A stretch of DNA of 17,446 nt from Desulfonatronum sp. (GTDB lineage: Bacteria; Desulfobacterota; Desulfovibrionia; Desulfovibrionales; Desulfonatronaceae). The notes beneath the pieces are model-generated. The model searched no databases. It was not told where the DNA came from and saw nothing but the letters and a program-made list of their open reading frames with translations. This document shows positions 8,200 through 15,996 of this stretch, piece after piece; position 1 is the first letter of the stretch; the number at the start of each line of letters is the position of its first letter. A program made the translations under genes and the position numbers. Location: the NCBI GenBank assembly GCA_007127655.1, contig SKYX01000045.1, positions 1 to 17,446 on the forward strand. Direction: 5' to 3'.

Positions 8200-9660
8200 T
8201 CATTCCACCCGCGACGACAGCTCGGGTTGAACCGCGTCGGCCACGATTTTACCGGCCAAGGAAGCGTACTGGGCCTGCACCTGCTCGGTCATGGCCTTGA
8301 ACAGCTCCAAATCCCGGCCGTCCAGGGTTCGCCCGGGGGGCGAATCCACCGAGGCCGGATTCACATGTTGGCCGCGAAGGTGAACTTCGTAATGCAGGTG
8401 AGGCCCGGTGGACATGCCCGTGGAGCCGACGTAACCGATCACTTGACCCTGTTTGACCCGAGTACCGCGACTGATCCCGCGGCCTAACCGACTCATGTGC
8501 GCGTACAGCGTCGTGTATTCATTGGGATGCCGCAATTCCACGGTGATCCCGTAGTTCCCCTTGCGTCCGGCATGGGTGATCACGCCGTCCCCGGCGGCCA
8601 TGATCGGGGTGCCGGTGGGCGCGGCAAAGTCCAGACCTCGATGCATCCGACTGTAACCAAGAATCGGATGCCGGCGCATGCCGTATCCGGAGCTGAGCCG
8701 TGCTCCGTCGATGGGGGTCAGCATCAGGGTCTTGCGGACGCTCTGCCCGCGCTCATTGAAATAGTCCGTCTCCCCGTCCTGGGCCGTATACCGAAAAATC
8801 CGCAAGGCCCGTCCGCCGGTTTCCAGCGTGGCGTAAAGCAGCGGTCCTTCGCGCACAGCTTGACCGCTTTCGTCCAATTCGCGCTCGAACAGAGCTTCAA
8901 AACGGTCGCCGGGTTGGATGTCGCGCTGAAAGTCGACATCGAACGAAAGGGCCCGGATCATTTGAATCAGCAAAGGGCTGGGCATGCCCGCCCCCACGGC
9001 GGCGTTGTACAGGCTGGAGGTGATCTCCCCCTGAGCCGCGAAGGGAGCCACCTGCAATTCCCACTGCTCTTCCTTGGCCAGAAATTCTTCGTCGCTCTCG
9101 CGCAGGACCATTACGTTGCGGTCCACGTCCACCTGCATCCGAAGCCCGGCGAAAAAACCGTCCACTTCGTCCTCGGCTCCGGGAATAAAGGTCAGGACCA
9201 CTTCATGGCCAGGCCTGAGCGCGCGGGGATTGTAGACCTCCTGCAACGCGGAAACCGCGGCATGGGCCTCGGATCGAGCCAGACCGGCGTCCAGAAGAAT
9301 GCCCATCAGCGTGTCGCCCCGGGCCACCCGGACGATCTTCTCCAGGACGCTGTCGGCTTCCTCGACGGCGGGCTCCTCCGTGACGACTTCTTCAGAGGGG
9401 GCAAGGCCTGCCTCGTCAGTGAAAACGAACTTTTCCGACTTGACGGCCCCTTTGTGTTCTAAAGCGACCAATTCGATGTTTTTCAGTCCGCCAAGAGTGG
9501 ATGTAACAAGAGGAGACTGGCTTTCAGTAATATGGGATAAGGTCAGCATGGCCAGCTTGGGCAAGGCCAAAAGCAAGGCAATCGCGAAAAAAATCCGCCT
9601 CCACCGAATTCCCTGTGGTGAAGACGGGCGCGATCGAGGTATGTAGGTGTTGCGTTTCAT
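8200..9660 (-). CDS. Membrane-anchored LysM-like/M23 family metallopeptidase
   Basis: This is a predicted envelope protein of the MepM/NlpD-like group that cleaves, or helps cleave, peptidoglycan cross-links. The 486-residue product starts with a short basic cytoplasmic tail and one membrane helix or uncleaved signal anchor (~22-40). A Glu-rich spacer follows, then a LysM/OapA-like segment (~104-159, VRVARGDTLMGILLDAGL ... LRPGHEVVLTF), a linker domain, and the C-terminal M23 domain. Zinc ligands are His340 and Asp344 (HRGLD) and His423; His388 (YAHMS) and His421 (HLHYE) are the expected catalytic histidines. All are present, so it should be active. The ATG at 9660 is chosen because GGAGG lies 7 bases upstream and it gives a normal N-terminus; the open frame extends to 9948 but that part looks non-coding. 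It converges on recR and is divergent from the Gate-domain gene. Confidence 0.93.
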   Translation of the reverse strand: MKRNTYIPRSRPSSPQGIRWRRIFFAIALLLALPKLAMLTLSHITESQSPLVTSTLGGLKNIELVALEHKGAVKSEKFVFTDEAGLAPSEEVVTEEPAVEEADSVLEKIVRVARGDTLMGILLDAGLARSEAHAAVSALQEVYNPRALRPGHEVVLTFIPGAEDEVDGFFAGLRMQVDVDRNVMVLRESDEEFLAKEEQWELQVAPFAAQGEITSSLYNAAVGAGMPSPLLIQMIRALSFDVDFQRDIQPGDRFEALFERELDESGQAVREGPLLYATLETGGRALRIFRYTAQDGETDYFNERGQSVRKTLMLTPIDGARLSSGYGMRRHPILGYSRMHRGLDFAAPTGTPIMAAGDGVITHAGRKGNYGITVELRHPNEYTTLYAHMSRLGRGISRGTRVKQGQVIGYVGSTGMSTGPHLHYEVHLRGQHVNPASVDSPPGRTLDGRDLELFKAMTEQVQAQYASLAGKIVADAVQPELSSRVE

Positions 9661-10021
9661 GGATGCCTCCGGCATGAAAACGTTCGCCCGCGACCATTTG
9701 ATCGTGGGTACGCGGAACGTTATGTCGACTTTAACTCGCGAAGGAACGGCAAAACTTTCAAGGCCTTGCTTCGTATGCGGAAAACAACGACAACCCGCTG
9801 GATTCGCCGAGGTGATAATGAATGCTTCGCCGAAGCGAACAGAATTTTGAAAGAACCGCTCCGAGACAGCTGACTGCCTAACCGCAATGCCCCCTTCGTG
9901 GCAAGTCTTGACATGACATTTCGGACAATTAAGGAATTTTGTCGCCAAAGATGACGATCACTGGGGGGAACAATGGCCCAAAAAATCTTGAAAATCAACC
10001 TCACTGGAAGCAAAAACATCC
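9661..10021. other. 361-base divergent intergenic region, no gene seen
   Basis: This region lies between the starts of the M23 gene (- strand) and the Gate-domain gene (+ strand), so it must hold both promoters. I see no convincing protein in any frame. Open frames continue through it in the frame of each neighbour, but their translations look unselected and they lack ribosome binding sites. A short palindrome, GCTTCG-C-CGAAGC, lies at 9824-9836. A full -35 consensus lies at 9908-9913 on the + strand. Confidence 0.6.
9908..9937 (+). promoter_or_regulatory. Weak candidate promoter upstream of the Gate-domain gene
   Basis: TTGACA at 9908-9913 matches the -35 consensus perfectly. The best -10 at the right distance is only AGGAAT (9932-9937, 3 of 6, 18-base spacer). 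It lies about 85 bases before the start at 10022, in the right orientation. The good -35 with a poor -10 could indicate an activator-dependent promoter, but this is a motif match only. Confidence 0.25.
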
Positions 10022-10975
10022 ATGGACGTCTTGGAAATTTGGTCGGCCTTGATCTGGCCTCTGCTCAAACTAACCATGTTCATCAGCCTGGGCCTGCTTG
10101 TCGGCCAGCTGATCGAGGCCCTGAACTGGACCAGGGTGGTTGCCGCCGGTGTCTCGCCCTTGCTGCGCCTGGGCCGGCTTTCGGATACTGCCGGAGCCAG
10201 TTTCTCCCTGGCTTTCTTTTCAGGAGTTTCAGCGAACTCAATGCTCGCGGACGCTTACGAACAGGGCAGGATCAGTCGCCGTGAACTGATCATGAGTAAC
10301 TTGTTCAACAGCCTACCCACGTACTTTCTCCATCTGCCCAGCGTCTTTTTCATCCTGGTCCCGTTAATCGGGGCGGCTGCCGGGGTCTATCTGGCGTTGA
10401 CCATCGGGTCGGCCATGCTGCGGACTGTGTTCATTCTGCTATTTTCCCGATTCTTTCTGCCCCCGCCCGCAGAGCGATGCGTTTCCTGCCGCCTGGATGA
10501 AAAAGGCCCGGTTTCATTCAAGGATGCCATCACGCGCACGGTCCAGCGATTCAAAAAACGCATCCTTCGCGTCCTGTCCATCACCGTGCCGATTTACGTC
10601 TGCTTTTTCCTGTTAAACCGCTGGGGTGCGTTCAGGGTGGTGGAAGAATTCATGGCCCAAAACCTGGGATGGCTGTCCTGGCTTTCACCACAGGCAGTGA
10701 GCGTCGTTGTCTTCCAGATGGCCGCCGAGTTTTCCGCCGGGGCCGCTGCCGCAGGAGCATTGCTCTCAGCGGGAAGTCTGAGCCAGAAAGAGGTCGTGCT
10801 CGCCCTCCTGGTGGGCAACATCCTCTCCTCGCCCATGCGAGCCGTGCGGCACCAGTTCCCGTACTACGCCGGAATTTTCAAACCGGCCCTGGCCGCGAAA
10901 CTGATCTTCTGGAATCAGGGGCTGCGGGTGATCAGCCTGATCCTCGTGGGCGCGGCCTATTCCGTAGTGGTCTGA
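10022..10975 (+). CDS. Nucleoside recognition (Gate) domain membrane protein
   Basis: This 317-residue integral membrane protein belongs to the Gate/nucleoside-recognition family (the fold also found in SpmA/SpmB, FeoB and concentrative nucleoside transporters). Its substrate is unknown. Two related halves are visible. One contains SFSLAFFSGVSANSMLADAYEQGRIS, in part, followed by RELIMSNLFNSLPT (~60-100). The other contains VVVFQMAAEFSAGAAAAGALLSAGSLS, in part, followed by VVLALLVGNILSSPMRAV (~228-275). Hydrophobic segments lie at ~8-30, 56-72, 101-145, 181-198, 225-250, 257-270 and 300-317. A cytoplasmic-looking loop with CVSC and several basic residues lies at ~153-182. The start at 10022 is the first ATG after an in-frame stop at 9989; its GGAAG site (10006-10010) is 11 bases away and modest. 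It stands alone, divergent from the M23 gene and convergent with the glycosyltransferase operon. Confidence 0.85.
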   Translation: MDVLEIWSALIWPLLKLTMFISLGLLVGQLIEALNWTRVVAAGVSPLLRLGRLSDTAGASFSLAFFSGVSANSMLADAYEQGRISRRELIMSNLFNSLPTYFLHLPSVFFILVPLIGAAAGVYLALTIGSAMLRTVFILLFSRFFLPPPAERCVSCRLDEKGPVSFKDAITRTVQRFKKRILRVLSITVPIYVCFFLLNRWGAFRVVEEFMAQNLGWLSWLSPQAVSVVVFQMAAEFSAGAAAAGALLSAGSLSQKEVVLALLVGNILSSPMRAVRHQFPYYAGIFKPALAAKLIFWNQGLRVISLILVGAAYSVVV

Positions 10976-11047
10976 GCCGTCGTCTTTTGCTTTGCTCAGG
11001 TGTCGATCAGGTTCTGCCCTTTCACAGAGAACGGCTCGTTCAAGGAG

Positions 11048-11803
11048 TCAATCCGTTCTTGAAAAGAGTCTCGCCGCAAGGCGACTGGCTTCCTGATACA
11101 ACCAGGCCAGCTTCTGAGATCGAGAAGGGAAACGAGACGATTTCAAGAATACTCGAGTGGCCGCGTCACGGGGCAGCAGGTCACGCTGGACGAGTTGCCG
11201 TAGGTCCGCTGCAAGGTCCACATCGAACCAGGACGGCAAAATGTGTGGCTCCAGGCCGCTTCGGAGCAGGGCTTCCCGACAATCGGCAAAAACCGTCGGA
11301 GTGCTCCACGGGACGGCGGCAAACAGGCCGGGCCGAAAAGCTCGTCGACTCCACCCGAGCAGATAAAACCCGCCGTCCTGAGCCGGGCCGAGGACGACCT
11401 CATGGCGGCCCAACCCCCGGAGCGCCTTGACCAGCAGGTCTCCGGGCAAATCCGGCAGGTCGCTTCCGATGAGCACCACTCGGTCGTGTCCCGCCTCGAA
11501 GGCCTGGGAAAAGGCGTCGTCCATTCTCCCGCCGAGGTCCGCCCCGACCTGGGGCTGGAACCAGCGATCATTTCCCAGCCACGCCGCGAAATCTGCCCGC
11601 ATGGTCCAAGGATCAATGCTCAGCAGGGTATGTGCGTCCACGGCGTCCACGGTGCGCAAGAGGTCCTGGACGAAACACCGATACAAAGCAACCGCATGCT
11701 CCTCTCCCAATGTCGCGGCCAAGCGGGTCTTCACCCGGCCGGATTGGGGATGCTTGATCATCACGACCACGCAGTCCGCAAGGACGGTCGGAGGATGGCT
11801 CAT
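11048..11803 (-). CDS. TIGR04282-family (DUF2064) glycosyl/nucleotidyltransferase-like protein
   Basis: This 251-residue GT-A-fold protein is of the DUF2064 type, which databases often name arsenosugar biosynthesis glycosyltransferase TIGR04282. Visible motifs are MIKHPQSGRVKTRLA (~15-29), the nucleotide-binding start typical of nucleotidyltransferase relatives; GADLGGRM (87-94); IGSDLP (112-117), carrying the metal-binding Asp; LGPAQDGGFYLLG (138-150); and a late DVD (194-196). The actual substrate is not known from sequence. The ATG at 11803 is fixed by an ATGA overlap with the upstream TIGR04283 gene. The open frame extends further upstream, but that part only mirrors the neighbour. The two proteins commonly occur as a pair and are presumably translationally coupled partners. 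No arsenic methyltransferase or ArsS-like radical SAM gene is visible, so the arsenosugar name should not be taken literally here. Confidence 0.88.
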   Translation of the reverse strand: MSHPPTVLADCVVVMIKHPQSGRVKTRLAATLGEEHAVALYRCFVQDLLRTVDAVDAHTLLSIDPWTMRADFAAWLGNDRWFQPQVGADLGGRMDDAFSQAFEAGHDRVVLIGSDLPDLPGDLLVKALRGLGRHEVVLGPAQDGGFYLLGWSRRAFRPGLFAAVPWSTPTVFADCREALLRSGLEPHILPSWFDVDLAADLRQLVQRDLLPRDAATRVFLKSSRFPSRSQKLAWLYQEASRLAARLFSRTD

Positions 11804-12558
11804 AGGGAGGTGGACTCCGACCGGTGCCCACTGGCCGGGGAAGAGGGCGCGTCTGAATCGACGGATTCGGCGGTGGGGTAAAACCGTCGCAACCTCGCCG
11901 GGGCCACGCCGCAGTGATAGAGCAGCCGAACGCCCCAGTTGCGCAGGGTGCAACGCCAGACACCCTCCTGTTCCCAGCGCCGGGACGAGGTGAACGCGGC
12001 CTCGCGAAGCAGAATCACGGCCCCGCCCTTGCGTCGAACCCGGCGCATCAGTTCCAGATCCTCCATCAAGGGAATGTTCGCGTATCCGCCCAGTTCCTCG
12101 AAAACTGCGCGGCGCAGGAAAATGGCCTGATCACCATATGGAACCCTGGTCAGCCGAGTGCGCAGATTTGCCGCGGCGGAAATCAAGCCCAGGGCCGCCC
12201 GTGGGGAGTCGATGGCCAGCCTGAAGGCCCCGCCAACCAGCTTGGGGTCCGCCAAGGCCTGAAAGATCAACGTATCAGCACCGGTCGGCAAGCGGGTGTC
12301 CGCGTGCAGGAAAAGCAACACGTCACCGCGCGCCTGGGTGGCTCCGACGTTCATCTGGCGCGCCCGCCCAGCATCCGAACCGATCCGGGCCACGTCCCGA
12401 CCTTGCAGAGCGCTCAGAGTTCGCCGTTCCGGATCGCCGTCCACGATCAGGATTTCCGCTGACTCCTTTAGGGCGCGGGTGGTCAAATGGTCCACCAGGG
12501 ATGTGATGACCCGTTCCTCCCGAAAGACGGGGATGATCACGGACAGCCGGATGTTCAC
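11800..12558 (-). CDS. TIGR04283-family GT2 glycosyltransferase
   Basis: This 252-residue family 2 glycosyltransferase, often named arsenosugar biosynthesis glycosyltransferase TIGR04283, presumably transfers a sugar from a nucleotide-sugar donor; its acceptor is unknown. Motifs in order are LSVIIPVFREE near the N-terminus, a DGD loop, an AGRARQMNVGA segment, the DxD-type metal motif in FLHADTRLP (HADT at 85-88), GGAFRL, YGDQAIFL (142-148) and PLMEDLELMRR with the probable catalytic acid (~165-169). The GTG at 12558 is chosen because conserved sequence starts there (VNIRLSVIIPVF) and GGGGA lies 8 bases upstream. An earlier ATG at 12702 would read back through the end of the Lon-like gene. It starts 4 bases after that gene's stop, and its own stop overlaps the next start as ATGA. 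All three genes are thus one operon. Confidence 0.9.
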   Translation of the reverse strand: MNIRLSVIIPVFREERVITSLVDHLTTRALKESAEILIVDGDPERRTLSALQGRDVARIGSDAGRARQMNVGATQARGDVLLFLHADTRLPTGADTLIFQALADPKLVGGAFRLAIDSPRAALGLISAAANLRTRLTRVPYGDQAIFLRRAVFEELGGYANIPLMEDLELMRRVRRKGGAVILLREAAFTSSRRWEQEGVWRCTLRNWGVRLLYHCGVAPARLRRFYPTAESVDSDAPSSPASGHRSESTSL

Positions 12559-12562
12559 GATA

Positions 12563-15049
12563 TCATCCCCGATGTCGCCACCCCTTGGCCTCGGCGGGGG
12601 ACGTCGCAACGGCAGCTTTTTTCCTTTTAGGCGATGCCCGGCGCGGCTTTCGTGACGAGGAATCCCTAGTGGCCAGCTCTTCCAGTTCCTTGAGTCGATC
12701 ATCCGCGAAGCGATACAAGCTGCCGGCGGAGAAGGAACCGTTTTTCAGCCGACGCCCGGCCGGCAGCCCGGTCAGGATCTCCAAAGCTTCTTCGATGCAA
12801 CAAACCGGATAAATATGGAATCGCCCCTCCTCCACGGCCTGAATGACGTCTTGTTTGAGCATCAGATGGACCACGTTGTCTTCGGGCAGGATTACTCCCT
12901 GGCTTCCGGTCAGGCCACGGCGGCGGCAGACCTCAAAAAAGCCCTCCACCTTGCGCGTCACTCCTCCCACGGCCATGATCGCCCCGGACTGGCTGACCGC
13001 ACCGGTGAAGGCCAAGGCAAGGTTGTTTGGGCGACCGGAAAGGGCCGAAATCAACGCGGCCAACTCCGCGCCCGAAGCAGAATCGCCGTCCACCTGGGCG
13101 TAGCTTTGCTCGAAACAAAGGCTGGCATTGAGAACCACGGGCTTATTCTGGGCAAAGAGTTTGAGCAGGTAGCTTTTGAGAATCATCATGCCCTTGGTAT
13201 GGATCGGCCCACCCAATTCGGCTTCGCGCTCCAGATCGATGATCCCACCGTGGCCGACGCCGACGCTGCACGAAATCTGATGCGGTAGCCCCATCTCGTA
13301 ATCCCCAAGAAACGAGACGGACAGACCGTTGGCCTGGCCCACGGCGCTGCCGGTGGTGGCCACCTTGATCAGTTGCCGATCATACTCGGACAAAAACTCT
13401 TCTTCATAGAGGTTGGCCCGGTAGTTGCGAGCCTCCCAGGCCTCCTCCAGGGTGGGCCTGTCGACCATGGCGGCTTGGTGCATGGTTCCCATGGCCGAGG
13501 CCTCGATCATCAGCTCGCGGACAATGGGCAAACGCAGGGACAGCTTTTTTTGGTCCTCAGCCAGCCTGGAAGCGAAGTCCACCAGCCAGGCCAAGGCGTC
13601 CCGGTCGAAAGGCAGCAGTTCGTCCTCGCGAATCATCCGGCCCATGGTCTGAACGTACTTGTGGATGGAATCCGGGTCGCGGGTCACCGTATCCTGGATC
13701 TGCCCCTTGATCTTGAACAGCTTGGGAAAACGGTCGTCATAGGCCAAAAGCAGGTCATAAGCCTCGTCCGTGCCCACGAGGATCACTTTCACCTTCAGGG
13801 CGATGGGTTCCGGGGTGATGGTCTTGGTACGGATCGTTTCATGATGATCGCCAGGGTCTTCAATGCGAATCTGCATGGAGCGCAGTGCCCGCAAAAGACC
13901 TTCCCAGGCTGGAGGATGTTGAAGCACGTCTTCAATGTGCAGGACCAGAAAACCGCCGTTGGCCCGGTGCAAAGCCCCGGGCTTGAGCAGAGAAAAGTCG
14001 GTGAACAGGGCGCCCCATTCCGCCTCGCGCTCGATACAGCCCAGGAGATTGAAAAACGTGGGGTTGTCCTCGACGATGATCGGCGCTCCGTCCAACCGAC
14101 TGTTGTCCACGAACAGGTTAACCATGTACCGATCGAAAAAGCCCTCGTTGGAAGGCATGGCTTCCGGACTTCCGACTTGGGCCACTTGGTCTTTCGGCTT
14201 GAACTGATCCAGGTTGTCCATCAGATCCCCGCGCAATGCCGTCAAAAAGGCATGGAGGCGTTGGTGTTCGGCATGATGGGCTATGAACGAGTCCAGCGTT
14301 TCGACAAGCACCTGCTCCAGCAGGTCGCGCTCCAGATTGCGTTCCGCGTCCCGCAAATCCTGTTCACGAGCGTTGATCTGGCGCAGCAGACCGAGCATTG
14401 CGTCCAAGGTTTGATCGCCTTCGTTGCGCAGCTTCAACCGCACACCCGGCTCCAGCTTCTCCACGTCGCCGCTGTTCAAAACCTTCCCGTCCACCACGGG
14501 GAACAGGTTGACATTCCCCTGATCGTCGAAGGAGAGTTTAAACCCATGCCCCTCGGCCTGTTCCTCCATCTGGAGAATCAGTTCTTCCTTGGAGTTTTGA
14601 AACTGGCGAACCAGTTTTTCCTTTTGCCGTAAATACTGGTCCTGACTGAAACGGTTCGGCACCTCGTCGCGGATGCGATGCACCACGGCGGCCAGCTCGG
14701 TCTTGAACGCCTTGGCCGCGCCGGGGGCCAAGGAGACGGCCAGAGGGCGATCCGGATCCTCGAAATTGAAGACATAGATCCAGTCTGGCGGGGTCGGTCT
14801 TTGGGCGGCGCGTGGATTCAGATAGTCTTGAACAAGGTAGGTCCGACCGAGTTGTGGCTCACCAACCACGAAGATATTGTATTCCTTTTTGGGGATGTTC
14901 AGGCCCAACTCCAGGGCGTGCAAGGCCCTGGGCTGCATGGGCGGCGCAAGGTCCGCGCAGGGGATCTCGGTGCTGTCGGCGTAGCCGATGTGCTCGGGGT
15001 CAAGCCGCGCACGCAGACTTTGGGAAGGTAAAGGTGTAGATATGGACAT
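12563..15049 (-). CDS. Lon-like ATP-dependent protease (AAA_32 + Lon proteolytic domain)
   Basis: This 828-residue cytoplasmic protein is of the LonB/YcbZ-like group: an AAA_32 ATPase region followed by a Lon-type Ser-Lys protease domain. It lacks the large N-terminal domain of classical Lon. The ATPase has a Walker A-like VVGEPQLGRT (~61-70) in which Arg replaces the canonical Lys, as I recall for this family. A long coiled, charged insertion lies at ~130-290, and a Walker B-like GGFLVLHIEDVL is at ~365-376. The protease dyad is Ser657 (DGDSAS) and Lys700 (GGVTRKVEGF). The 43-residue Ser-Lys spacing equals that of E. coli Lon. The tail is very basic (KPRRASPKRKKAA). The ATG at 15049 gives the normal MSISTPLPSQSLRARLDPEH-like start with a weak GGAA site 6 bases upstream; the open frame continues to 15145 without support. 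Confidence 0.92.
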   Translation of the reverse strand: MSISTPLPSQSLRARLDPEHIGYADSTEIPCADLAPPMQPRALHALELGLNIPKKEYNIFVVGEPQLGRTYLVQDYLNPRAAQRPTPPDWIYVFNFEDPDRPLAVSLAPGAAKAFKTELAAVVHRIRDEVPNRFSQDQYLRQKEKLVRQFQNSKEELILQMEEQAEGHGFKLSFDDQGNVNLFPVVDGKVLNSGDVEKLEPGVRLKLRNEGDQTLDAMLGLLRQINAREQDLRDAERNLERDLLEQVLVETLDSFIAHHAEHQRLHAFLTALRGDLMDNLDQFKPKDQVAQVGSPEAMPSNEGFFDRYMVNLFVDNSRLDGAPIIVEDNPTFFNLLGCIEREAEWGALFTDFSLLKPGALHRANGGFLVLHIEDVLQHPPAWEGLLRALRSMQIRIEDPGDHHETIRTKTITPEPIALKVKVILVGTDEAYDLLLAYDDRFPKLFKIKGQIQDTVTRDPDSIHKYVQTMGRMIREDELLPFDRDALAWLVDFASRLAEDQKKLSLRLPIVRELMIEASAMGTMHQAAMVDRPTLEEAWEARNYRANLYEEEFLSEYDRQLIKVATTGSAVGQANGLSVSFLGDYEMGLPHQISCSVGVGHGGIIDLEREAELGGPIHTKGMMILKSYLLKLFAQNKPVVLNASLCFEQSYAQVDGDSASGAELAALISALSGRPNNLALAFTGAVSQSGAIMAVGGVTRKVEGFFEVCRRRGLTGSQGVILPEDNVVHLMLKQDVIQAVEEGRFHIYPVCCIEEALEILTGLPAGRRLKNGSFSAGSLYRFADDRLKELEELATRDSSSRKPRRASPKRKKAAVATSPAEAKGWRHRG

Positions 15050-15281
15050 GATAAATTCCGGTTTCCTCCAAACGATTCCAGTAATTTTTGGTGTTATCTG
15101 GGAAGACCCGCGCTCCCGGTTGAGCTGTGATGGACAGGACAACATTCGACCGTCCGTCTCTTCAACCAGCGCACCGTGTCGGGCAAGAGGGATTTCTATT
15201 CGCTTCCATGAAACTTGTCATCCCGCCATGGCGCCCGCAGCAGGGCCATTTTGCTCTCACCAAATTTTTCCTGCAAAAGCG

Positions 15282-15450
15282 GCTGATTTACCCTGTTTGG
15301 AATGGCTCGAAACTCCATCACCGGACTCGTACCATCAAGCCTTTGCGGTATAACAAACAACAACTTGTGCTCTTTGCGCTGGGCAACGCCTTGATGAACG
15401 ATTCCTGGTTCAGTCAGACAATCGATCCGTCCCAAACAGGGTCAACCAGC
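15282..15450. repeat. Imperfect inverted repeat pair (arms 15282-15310 and 15421-15450)
   Basis: The left arm on the + strand and the right arm on the - strand share GCTG, then an exact 11-base core ACCCTGTTTGG (15290-15300; complement CCAAACAGGGT at 15432-15442), then a shared TCGA. About 23 of 29 positions match. If translated in the same frame both arms give L-[IV]-[YD]-PVW-[ND]-GS, so they may be two diverged copies of one coding or repeat unit in opposite orientation. Confidence 0.6.
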
Positions 15451-15580
15451 ATCATATTTTTCAAATGGTTACGTGAGAACACAATTGCCCTGACGCCCGC
15501 AGGCGTAAGCCTTTGAAAACCCAGCACCACGAAAAGATGCTTTTCGAAGTCCGCAACGTTGTTTTTTTTCGCTGACCTCG

Positions 15581-15608
15581 TTGACTTGATCCAGAACGCT
15601 GTGATAGA
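15581..15608 (+). promoter_or_regulatory. Candidate promoter of the atpZ-atpI-atpB-atpE operon
   Basis: TTGACT (15581-15586, 5 of 6 to -35) and GATAGA (15603-15608, 3 of 6) are 16 bases apart. The -10 is preceded by TGT, giving an extended -10 (TGn). It lies 112 bases before atpZ, leaving a ~105-nt leader. This is a motif match only. Confidence 0.35.
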
Positions 15609-15720
15609 CGCCGTGGGCATGTGAATGTTTGCACGAAGAGACGGGGCAAAGGACGAAACGAGTTCCTTCGCGGATACGGCGAGAACGCATAACATTCACA
15701 CCCAAGAGATTAATATAAAT

Positions 15721-15996
15721 ATGTTTTTTAGATCCAAGTCCAAGTACAAAGACCTGATGCAGCCGTTCTCCCAGGCCGGTCTTTTGGGCATCCACCTCGT
15801 CGCGTCGACGTTCGTGGGGGCGCTCATCGGGTGGTACCTGGACAAATGGCTGGACACCAAGCCCACGTTGTTTCTGCTCTTCTTGGTTTTCGGGATCATC
15901 GCCGGCTTCAAGAACATGTACATGGAAACCAAGAAGATTCAGAGGGAGTTGGACAAGCAGGATGCGGCCGCTCGACAGGATAAACCTCAAGATTGA
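15721..15996 (+). CDS. atpZ: AtpZ/AtpI-like F0F1-ATPase accessory membrane protein
   Basis: This 91-residue protein is of the ATPase_gene1 (AtpZ) family, encoded at the head of many F0 operons. It has two membrane helices: GLLGIHLVASTFVGALIGWYL (in part, ~19-39) and TLFLLFLVFGIIAGFKNMY (~47-66). A basic start (FFRSKSKYKDLMQPF) and a charged C-terminal tail ([18 protein letters not shown]) flank them. Proposed roles in the literature are divalent cation handling or help in rotor assembly together with AtpI; neither can be read from sequence. The ATG at 15721 is preferred because family members start with a similar basic stretch and it is preceded by AAGAGA; the open frame runs back to 15625 without a plausible N-terminus. 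The last 35 bases overlap atpI, suggesting coupled translation. Confidence 0.85.
   Translation: MFFRSKSKYKDLMQPFSQAGLLGIHLVASTFVGALIGWYLDKWLDTKPTLFLLFLVFGIIAGFKNMYMETKKIQRELDKQDAAARQDKPQD

Larger units (their letters stand above)
15050..15720. other. 671-base gene-free stretch with inverted repeats and small hairpins
   Basis: This stretch lies between the divergent starts of the Lon-like gene and atpZ. Open frames exist on both strands (for example 15127-15516 + and 15414-15695 -), but none has a ribosome binding site or a recognisable domain. The first ~70 bases should hold the promoter of the Lon-like operon; I see no clear one. The rest carries a ~29-base imperfect inverted repeat, a hairpin ACGCC-CGCA-GGCGT at 15493-15506, a perfect hairpin CGAAAAG-ATG-CTTTTCG at 15530-15546 and an eight-T run at 15562-15569. 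It is more AT-rich than the genes beside it. It could be a decayed mobile element, a structured leader or an RNA gene; I cannot decide. Confidence 0.55.

Noticed and set aside
8497..9462. 321-codon + strand open frame opposite the M23 gene
   Set aside because: The - strand product has all M23 catalytic residues; the opposite frame is a shadow.
9895..9914. Sigma54-like TGGCA-N4-TTGACA
   Set aside because: The required GG-N10-GC spacing is not met; the second element lacks GC at the -12 position.
10974..11037. GAGCCGT/ACGGCTC inverted pair in the convergent gap between the Gate gene and the glycosyltransferase operon
   Set aside because: 7-bp arms separated by 50 bases with no T-run on either side; not a credible terminator.
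13373..14632. 419-codon + strand open frame opposite the Lon-like gene
   Set aside because: Shadow of the Lon-like coding strand with no domain or start signal.
15127..15516. 129-codon + strand frame before atpZ
   Set aside because: No ribosome binding site, no recognisable domain, composition unlike neighbours; kept only as part of the structured gene-free stretch.
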